A stretch of DNA of 64,000 nt from Silene conica (Eukaryota > Streptophyta > Magnoliopsida > Caryophyllales > Caryophyllaceae), in NCBI GenBank assembly GCA_029255685.2, contig CM055311.2:4574269-4638268 (forward strand), read 5' to 3'. The position numbers were made by a program, and so were the translations under genes. Below, piece by piece: positions 56,596 through 64,000 of this stretch; position 1 is the stretch's first letter; each line of letters opens with the position of its first letter. The notes beneath the pieces were generated by a model. It had not been told where the DNA came from, did not search any database, and saw only the letters and a program-made list of their open reading frames with translations.

Positions 56596-58343
56596 TTTAG
56601 TTTTACAGCAGTTTTAATGAACGTGTTCTACACTGAAAAGAAGATAAAACAAAACCATATAAGCAACTTATTGTTGTGATTTAAGTCTATATTAAATGTG
56701 AATTTAAACTCGTAGACTCATGCATTTATATAATTGATCTCCCTCAAGAATTATATAAACGATCCCAAGACTCAATTTCCGTATATTGATAAGGCCACAG
56801 TTTGGCTAATTCCAATCGTTGGAACTCTTGGTCGATAGATTTCCGTAAATCCTATCTATTAGTCCATCTCAGTCACTGGAATATTATCGAGTGACCATGA
56901 TGTTGAGATAAAATAAATCATCTGTTCCCACTTACCCGACGTAGAAGGGGTCATATTATGCCTACCGACGAAGAAGGGATTCATGGGAGGCTGATTTATA
57001 AAGACTAATCTCAATTTTTGGTTATACGAGGAAGACCCCATCAACTTTTATTTATCCATATATAAGTGAACTAAAAACTAGCATTTGCGTGAATGAATTA
57101 AATAAAGTGATGGCTTTTAAATGACATGTGACATCTGTATTGTCACAGAAAACTAACGCGTGACCTCTACATGAGTCAGTTTTCAGGCATGATATAGGTG
57201 GTTTGGTTTTTAGGCGGAATATGATGCAAGCTATTATCGATGAAAGCGTAAAGATAAATGCAATAAACGTAAATAAAAGTCCTAGTGTGGCCTATCCTAC
57301 CAAAATAAACATAAAACAACTTGGAATCCACTGTTGGACCCTAGAAGCTTGTCTTGATGTTCCATCTTGGTCCTTGCAGCGGGAGTGAGCATCCGGTCTC
57401 CGTCTTGTCTTTGGTCTTCACAAAATTACTAATTTAAATTACAAAAGTAATCCTAGATACATTCTAATTTAAATACAAAAGTAATTACATGGCAAAAACC
57501 CAAAACGGAGATTCAAGATCTCAAAATTACAAGCAAGATCGTGTCCCATCATTACGGTAACACAATTTTCTAAGGCCACACTAAGTTACAACCGTTTGCA
57601 AAAATTAAATACGTTATTGAAAGCATTCAAGGCATTCACAAGACGATAAATAAAATGCATCAACTAAAAACAATTTATACATGACATAATACCGTTATTA
57701 TGATTAATAAATTTATACCAAACCACCTTTTAAAATTAAAATTAAGTGACTATACCGTTTTAATCACCAATTTTAATAAACATATAATCCATTGTTTTAA
57801 ACTGTTTTAAAAACAATATGTATCAAACGAGGGTGAACCGTTTCACTAAATAATATACTATTTCCGTATACAGTATATTATTTTAAGCCATGTGAAAATA
57901 AGAAAACAAGTTATTTTCGAAAATAAACACCCCGAAACGAGAGCACTCGATCGAGTAACAGGGGCACTCGATCGAGTGTCAGGGTCACTCGATCGAGTGC
58001 AGCATGGCTCGATCGAGTGGCTCGTAAAATTGCAAATCGCTGCACTTTTAAATTAAAACGAGTTTATAACTTGGATTTAAAACTTGTAAATCATATATAA
58101 ACAACAACAAAAGATTTACATATTGCTAAAAATATCGATTAATTAACAATATGCAAATTATAATCGAAAAACAAGATCGATTTCTCACAAAAATCACACG
58201 CACAAGCCTGGTACGAGGGCACTCGATCGAGTGCAACAGGGACTCGATCGAGTGCCTAGGCAGATTGCACGGTTTTCAACAATTTTAAAACTTATGAAAG
58301 ACACAATTGTAAAATTTTCATGGCCTAAGGCTCTGATACCACT
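56596..58343 (-). other. Copia B untranslated leader with palindrome array
   Basis: Same as the leader of copy A. CTCGATCGAG palindromes sit at 57945-58021 (four) and 58219-58253 (two). Spacers around the last two have diverged while the palindromes have not. Confidence 0.8.
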
Positions 58344-59335
58344 TGTGGGGAATAAAACGCGTATTCACCCTAAATTTGCAGGATTATAATGAAATATGCA
58401 ATTGTGAATATCGTCATAAGATTAAAAACATGAGAAAAGAAGTACAACCTTTAGTCCTCGCGCAAAAGGCCTAAGAACAGGAATTAATGCAAATTCCCTC
58501 CTATAACTTGCACCCAAGACTTAGTTTGAGACGTGGCCGCGTGTGCTAGAAATCCTCTCCAATTGCCTTGCAATATAGGGAGAGCTATTTGAGTTTAGAT
58601 GTGAGATCTGAGGTTTTGGGAGATGAATACTCTCAAAACCCTAATTTTACCCTGAGATTATTTTGCAGTGCAACAAGTGTAACTGACATAAGGAGACTCC
58701 TCCTCCTTATGTAGTTGTTTCGGCCGAATTGGGGTTTGGGTAGGAGTGGGCTTTCCACTCTTACCTTATCCCAATGCGTGATTCGACCCAATTGCTTAAA
58801 TATAATTCGCGGGTTTTATTTATAAATCGTAACATGTTATCAGATATTAATACAGTCGATATATTAATAATGGTCCGATAAAATACGATATTGTATAATT
58901 ACCCAAATTAATATAACTGCTTATATTAATTCGCGAATACAATATTTAATTAAATATAACCGTTTATATTTAATTTACGAATTAATCTTGTAATCCGTAT
59001 TAGCTAAAATTATTTAATCCGTATTAAATGATAATCTCAACATCTTATTGACTAATTTATTAGTCAATACCTCTGACTAACTGTTTAGTCGTATCCGGCA
59101 AAATGTGACTGTATTTTCATACCTTCACATCTCTCAAACGTGTCCTATAGGTGTGACGTATAGGGACCAGTTGACCACCGCCATCCGTATGACAATAACG
59201 TCAAACTTATCTAGCAAGCCAACCGTTATTGATAAACGTGGATCAACTGGTAATAATACAGAAGTATGCCCTTGTGATCCTTAAAGAGATTTAATAAGTC
59301 ATTGAACTTAATTGTCAAGGACACCAGCCCCAACA
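58344..59335 (-). repeat. Copia B 5' LTR
   Basis: Pairs with 50710-51701. Differences by eye: GCGTATT/ACGTATT, GTCATAAG/GTCTTAAG, TCCGATA/TCTGATA, GAACTT/TACTT. Confidence 0.94.
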
Positions 59336-60198
59336 TATTCATCCCCTACATCCTAACATACGAAATTAGCTACTCATGATCACTAAAACAACAATGAAAA
59401 CAGGAATAAACATGGAAATCATAGAGAATGACAATCTAAACATGCAATCTATAATAAAGCTTGGGATTCTATCTTAAACCGAATACAAGTAATTATAAGA
59501 ACAATATTAAAACTGAAATTAAGAGAGGAATTACCGGAAATAGGATTAAGGCAGAAAAGGAACAAACTTTATTGATGAATGCTTGAAAGATTGAAGAACA
59601 AAACTAAAAGTGTTTGAGAATATTGAAAGATTACAACTAAAGATGAAACAAAATTACTCTCAATAATTCTCTCTATTAAGACTTGATTATTTCTGAATTA
59701 GGAACTCGATAATTAACCCTAAACATAAGATTAGCTTATATAGGCGGAATTTAGGAGTTTCCTTAAGACTCTAACACGTTAACGGGCTTCGGAATGCTTC
59801 AGGGTCTGCGCAGAGGTCGGTCGACCTACTATGTGGGTCGGTCGACCTATTCACGGGCTTCAGGATTTCTGGGCTTTCCATAACAGAGGCCTGGTCGGCC
59901 GACCTAAATAGTGGGTCGGTCGACCCTTATTCCTGTAGGATCGCTTTTATTCGTCTCGGTTTGACTTATTGGCACTTGGTAAATGCTTCCAGTTGACTTT
60001 CCTTTTGTTCCTTGATTATGAAAAATTCCGAGGGCATAAATTTGGCATAAAATCGTCCTTTTCCTGTATAAATCTGCAAAAGAGCATAAAAATACGAAAG
60101 TAGACAATTGTTGGGAAATAAAGGCTAAAACATAGTAAATGAGCGACCAAATGCGTGTAAAAAAAGGATGTAAAACATCATCAAATAGACACGCATCA

Positions 60199-60339
60199 AC
60201 GAGGTAGTCTTGACCCTTCACTTAACATATATAAAAATATAACACTTATTCGATAAATAAATTATCGAGTGTAACGTTAAACAACCACCAACACGTCAAA
60301 ATAAATAATAAACTTAATAATAAAATACGAGGTATTACA
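60199..60339 (-). repeat. Outer Ty3 5' LTR, terminal piece
   Basis: Matches 12424-12567, including the AACACTTATTCGATAAATAAATTATCG region, and ends GAGGTATTACA. This is the outer end of the outer element and shows that the whole 27531-60198 cluster landed inside its LTR. Confidence 0.85.
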
Positions 60340-61440
60340 CACGTCTGCCCTATTTATAGGGTTATAACCAACCGACTCCTAAACTTACGTAAGGTAAATA
60401 TACCTTAAATCAGCACTAATCCTATTTAAGGTAAGTATACCATAAACGGATAAGGAAAAATTTCCTAAACTCAATTATTACCTTAACACTACTTACTTTA
60501 TTCTAAAACTAAAATTAGGAAATAACAATAATAAGGAAATAAATAGAAGTACCTTATTCTTACTAGCTAAATTATTGAAACTAATAATAAGGCAACCTTC
60601 CTAAATTCTCCTAGCTTGGTCGTGTAATATCACACGTCCCAAGGCTTCCTTGGACGTTCCCCTTCCTTAGTCTTCTAAGATCATCCTCAAGCTTCCCTTG
60701 CTCCCTTAACACATCTTGCCATGCTAGCTTAACGATACGAATTGATCCAATCTCGAACCTTTTGTGGTCGAGTCTTGTGCGTGGACGAAGACCACGTTGC
60801 TTGGCTTATGCTCCCGCATCACTTGAAGTAGTTATTTGATGGTGGATGTATTATGCATAGACCTATCAAACGGGTTGGGCCAAAATACGGGTCGGCTTAT
60901 ACAGGTTAATAGGTTATGGGTTGGTTTAGGTTTAGAATACGGGTCAAGAAAAATTTCTAACGTTTTTTTTAATTAATTTTGTTTTAAGTAAAATTATTTT
61001 TAAAATAATATTTTAATCATATTCAATTTACATTAGTTTTTTGTGAAAACAAATCATAAATTTTTCTCAACTTCTTAGCTTTGGTGTAGTGTAGCTAATA
61101 TGTGCTACCCAACTAATAGAGTTCGTTCATGATCCATACGCGATAAGGGAGCATCTTTTAATGACGATATTGTTGTATTTAAAAAAAATAGATTATTTAA
61201 ATATTTTGATTATTATAATGCTTAGAAAGAATCATTTGCTCTAAACTATGAAAATTAACTAATTAGCAATGAAGTAAGTAATAATTCTTTTCTATTTGTT
61301 AATTACATCATGTCATTCATCATTAAGGTTGATATCGGGATACATATTTCTATGTAATATCGTTTTATAGAAAAAGTACATTTCGAGTAATATCATGTTA
61401 TAGTATACGGGTTTAAAACTTAATTACAAATATTATATAC
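60340..61440. other. AT-rich flank, no gene seen
   Basis: A minus-strand TATA-like CTATAAATAGGG lies at 60349-60360, 10-20 bp outside the outer LTR end. GGTAAATATACC and GGTAAGTATACC half-palindromes lie at 60390-60430. The GGTTGGGCCAAAATACGGGTC stretch (60880-60950) is typical of dispersed plant repeats. Possibly a worn LTR of another family; no coding support. Confidence 0.4.
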
Positions 61441-61445
61441 ATATG

Positions 61446-61476
61446 CCCGTGCATTTTTGCACGGGTGCTAAACTAG
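61446..61476 (+). mobile_element. Helitron-like 3' end 1
   Basis: An 8-bp stem hairpin CCCGTGCA/TGCACGGG (61446-61465) is followed after 7 bases by CTAG (61473-61476) and then T. Hairpin plus CTAG before a T is the plant Helitron 3' terminus. The 5' TC end was not identified. Confidence 0.6.
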
Positions 61477-61875
61477 TTAGAGATATATTACAAGCAACGA
61501 GTCACAAATCTAAGTCATGGGTAACAAGTAACCGGTCGCGAGTCTAATCATGGTTTTAACTTTTAAATTAGAGTTTCAAGTTAGACTCTCATTACATAAA
61601 CTTTTTACGTACACCAAAAAAAATCAACTAAATTTACTCACAAGTTTTTTAAACAAAAAAAAAAAAGACTTGAAAAATCTAATTGATACAAATCAATGTA
61701 AAAATTTGAAAGAAAAGGTTGTGTAGTGATCAAATTACCCCGTTAAAAATATTTCCAATACAAAAAAAAGTAAATAATCAAATGAAACTTCATAAATGAA
61801 ACCGCTAAGCAAAAGATCGGGATGTTTGGAGTAATAAATAAACATATTGATATTAATTAATCAAAATGAAAAACA

Positions 61876-61903
61876 CGTGCAAATCGCACGAGTTTAAGAC
61901 TAG
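61876..61903 (+). mobile_element. Helitron-like 3' end 2
   Basis: Hairpin CGTGC/GCACG (61876-61890), then AGTTTAAGA and CTAG (61900-61903) followed by T. Same orientation as the end at 61476, about 430 bp apart. 5' end not identified. Confidence 0.5.
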
Positions 61904-61935
61904 TAGTAATAGTAACAACAAAAATAATTTAACTT

Positions 61936-62264
61936 GCCCGCAAGGGTGGAGTCTAGTGGTTAAAACTTGGGTGAAATTCCCAGGAGACCCAGGTTCAAGC
62001 CTCCCAAGAGCAAAATCTTGTGGAGCATTCTTGGCCCGAGTCCATGCCTAAATAGACTTCGAGTCTGTCACCCTCGGGTGGTTGGCCCGAGTCTGTCACC
62101 CTCGGGTGGTTGGCCCGAGTCCATGCCTAAATAGACTTCGAGTATGTCACCCTCGGGTGGTTTACCTGGTGTATGTGGTTTACAGGCTATTACATATACC
62201 TACGGGTTTACCCAGTGCGCACCGAAGGTAGCGGTTGCGGGTTCCCTCGTCACCAAAAAAAAAA
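61936..62264 (+). mobile_element. tRNA-derived SINE
   Basis: About 329 bp flanked by a perfect 10-bp duplication AATTTAACTT (61926-61935 and 62265-62274). A box A-like GTCTAGTGGTT lies near 61952 and a box B GGTTCAAGCCTC near 61993, so it carries an internal RNA polymerase III promoter. It ends CCAAAAAAAAAAA. The body has an internal tandem duplication of CCCGAGTC...CACCCTCGGGTGGTT units (about 62030-62162). It would depend on LINE enzymes for movement. Confidence 0.88.
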
Positions 62265-62274
62265 AATTTAACTT

Positions 62275-63570
62275 AAAATCCTATATATAAAAGCAACAAC
62301 CATGTTGCTTAGTTGTCGATCAGCCCTTAAAAGAAGGAAACTCAAGGGACCACTAAGTTTTAAGAATTAATTACTTTCAATAACCACCGTACCATTTATG
62401 AGAGTTACGTCTTTCAATTACGTCTTCAAATCAGGCCAAATAAATTGCTTTGAATAAGGCTTGATTGTATATGAACATTGATAACTTATTTAAATCAGGT
62501 CAAAAAATTACATCTTTATATGCTTCAATATTTAAATTAAATTCATTAAATTATACGCCAAATTATTTAACAGTAATCAACTAAAAAAAGAAAAATGTAA
62601 CACTTATTTATAGTTTTTTTTAGTGAATGATTTTATATTTATACAATAAAAAATAAATAAATTAAAAGAAAGTGAAAGAAAATAGTTTTAAAACGAAATT
62701 CATTAATTATAGTCGAAACATCCTATTTATTAAGACAAAAACATTTACCAAATGTTTAGAATAAAAACGGTTAAAATAAGTATATAAATATCTAGATATT
62801 CATAATTAATATCGTCTGAAAAATCGTTAAAGTTATAGTTACAAGATCAAACAAAATTAAAACAAAAAATACAGAAGAAAAAAGTAATATTAATATAATA
62901 AGAAAAATGAAAAAAAGAGCATTGTGAGAAAAAAATAAGTACAATATTTGACGAAAAACGATCACAAACGTATAATTGCATGTAATATTTTTAAATAATT
63001 AACTTTTAAAAAATAAATACATCGACAACTAAGTAATGAAAAATTAGGAACATTACAAAAATAAATGTAAAAATATATGGAAAAAAAGATTAATTACAAT
63101 TAATATAGTAAATATCCTATATATAAAATATAATAATTTAGAATTTTTAAAAAGAAAAAAAGTTGCATGAACAAAATACAATCAAAATGAATAAATGATA
63201 AATACTGGATTCATACTAAATATGAAGTATTATTAATTATTGTAGCATCCATTGCAATAATGAATATTAAAATCTCAAAAAGAAAGTATCATCATAAATC
63301 TCAATGAGCATAATTTACTTTTTATTTATTAAACAACAACCATAGTACTTATTTGGCGAACAATCTTCAGACAAACACATTTCATGCAACTACTTGCTAA
63401 GGAAATTAATTAATTGGAAATTCTCATTGATAAAAATAAAAATTACAATATGGTTTTTTAGGAGAAGTTTTACATTTATTTACAATTTATAGTAATTTAA
63501 ATCATCAATTGATCAATGTCACAAAAAGTGACGTCTAATGCAACAATAAACTTGAGCTTTATTTTTTTTT
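62275..63570. other. AT-rich DNA, no gene seen
   Basis: Starts with TCCTATATATAAAAGCAACAACC, which has the look of a Helitron 5' end (TC plus AT-rich) but is unconfirmed. Otherwise a featureless A/T-rich stretch without a supported ORF. Confidence 0.4.
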
Positions 63571-63576
63571 CAATAG

Positions 63577-63752
63577 GTCTCTCTTGTGACGGGTATATCC
63601 GTCACAAGCTTACGGCGGGTCAAGTATACCACTTGATTAGATAAGACAAAAATGAAAGTGTATAGAAAATTGCAAATAATTTGTCTTTATCTCCCCAAAT
63701 GAGTTTAGTTGACCCGTCACAAGTTTGCGATGAATATTATCGTCACAAATGA
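63577..63752. mobile_element. MITE with GTGACGG-type inverted ends
   Basis: About 175 bp with imperfect inverted ends of some 45 bp: left TCTCTTGTGACGGGTATATC (63579 onward), right matching in reverse complement (TTTGTGACG, CAAACTTGTGACGGGTCAA). No coding capacity. Target duplication not clear, so the superfamily is open (Mutator-like possible). Confidence 0.6.
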
Positions 63753-63939
63753 GAATTTGTGATTTTTTTTAACAATTTATAAGTTTACAAACATCAATTC
63801 ATTATGAATAATATCGAAAGTACATTAAATTCATCAGCTTCGTCTCGAAAAAAATTAATTTAAAAAACACGTTATTCAACAATTATATGACGACAATTAA
63901 ACAATAACATAATATGGAGTAATATAAACTGACAGCAAG

Positions 63940-64000
63940 TCTCCCTTCTGGCGGGTATATCCGTCACAAACTTGCGACAGGTCAAATATTACTCATATTG
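63940..64000. mobile_element. Second copy of the MITE, cut by window edge
   Basis: Bases 63949-64000 (AGTCTCCCTTCTGGCGGGTA...) align with the left end of the MITE at 63577 with several substitutions. Confidence 0.5.

Larger units (their letters stand above)
50710..59335 (-). mobile_element. Intact Ty1/copia retrotransposon, copy B
   Basis: 8626-bp element flanked by TATTC (50705-50709 and 59336-59340). LTRs are 992 bp each (50710-51701 and 58344-59335) with about four visible differences, so slightly older than copy A. PBS at 58330-58341 (minus). The internal region is 6642 bp, the same length as in copy A. Potentially autonomous. Inserted within an Athila-like LTR. Confidence 0.97.
49993..60198 (-). 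repeat. Athila-like 5' LTR, minus strand, split by copia B
   Basis: TGATGCCCGTCG...GACACGCATCA, about 1575 bp once copia B and one TATTC copy are removed. Noticeably diverged from the LTR at 40183-46148. Palindrome pairs at 50587-50660 and 59816-59930. Next to its right end, 60199 onward resumes the outer Ty3 LTR. Confidence 0.87.

Noticed and set aside
61940..62010. Functional tRNA gene
   Set aside because: Box A and box B are present but there is no cloverleaf; with a poly-A end and a 10-bp target duplication this is a SINE.

Overview
This is plant nuclear DNA made almost entirely of nested transposable elements. I find no cellular gene, rRNA or tRNA. Evidence for a plant is the initiator-Met and Asp tRNA primer-binding sites, a Tekay/Del chromovirus, an Athila-like element, two Ty1/copia elements, a CACTA (En/Spm) element, a TRIM, a SINE, Helitron-type ends and a MITE. 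A eudicot is likely; I only suspect Caryophyllales and cannot show it.

Layout, left to right. 1-2855: a decayed and rearranged copia copy. 2856-5466: the protease and 3' non-coding part of an Athila-like element. 5467-12567: the 3' LTR of a large non-autonomous Ty3 element on the minus strand. A second non-autonomous Ty3 element (6444-11719) sits inside this LTR, and a TRIM (11165-11719) sits at the second element's right end. 12568-25760: the outer element's internal region, split by an intact, very young Tekay-type Ty3 element (13021-22483; TSD ATCCC). 25761-27530 plus 60199-60339: the outer element's 5' LTR, split by a 32.7-kb block. 60340-64000: AT-rich flank with two Helitron-like 3' ends, a SINE with a 10-bp TSD, and two copies of a MITE.

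The 32.7-kb block (27531-60198) is an inverted cluster of Athila-like LTR elements. It consists of a plus-strand LTR/PBS/ORF unit facing minus-strand LTR-PBS-gag-LTR units. Three later insertions lie in it: copia A (31495-40132, TSD CTGAC), a CACTA element (40501-44759, TSD ATA) and copia B (50710-59335, TSD TATTC). Each is dated relative to its host by an exact target-site duplication.

Intact coding capacity: one 1549-aa Gag-Pol (Tekay) and two 1343-aa Gag-Pol (copia A and B, minus strand), all with the catalytic residues present. The CACTA element keeps a spliced Transposase_24-type gene but only the 3' exon of its main transposase. The Athila-like and outer Ty3 elements lack pol and would depend on enzymes supplied in trans; the Tekay element is a plausible helper for the outer one.

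The least expected signal is that different families each carry arrays of their own short perfect palindrome: GGTCGACCGACC-type in Athila-like LTRs, internal DNA and gag; CTCGATCGAG in copia leaders; TGACGGATTATCCGTCA in the CACTA ends. The plus-strand Athila-like LTR is also a clean mosaic of the two minus-strand LTRs nearby.
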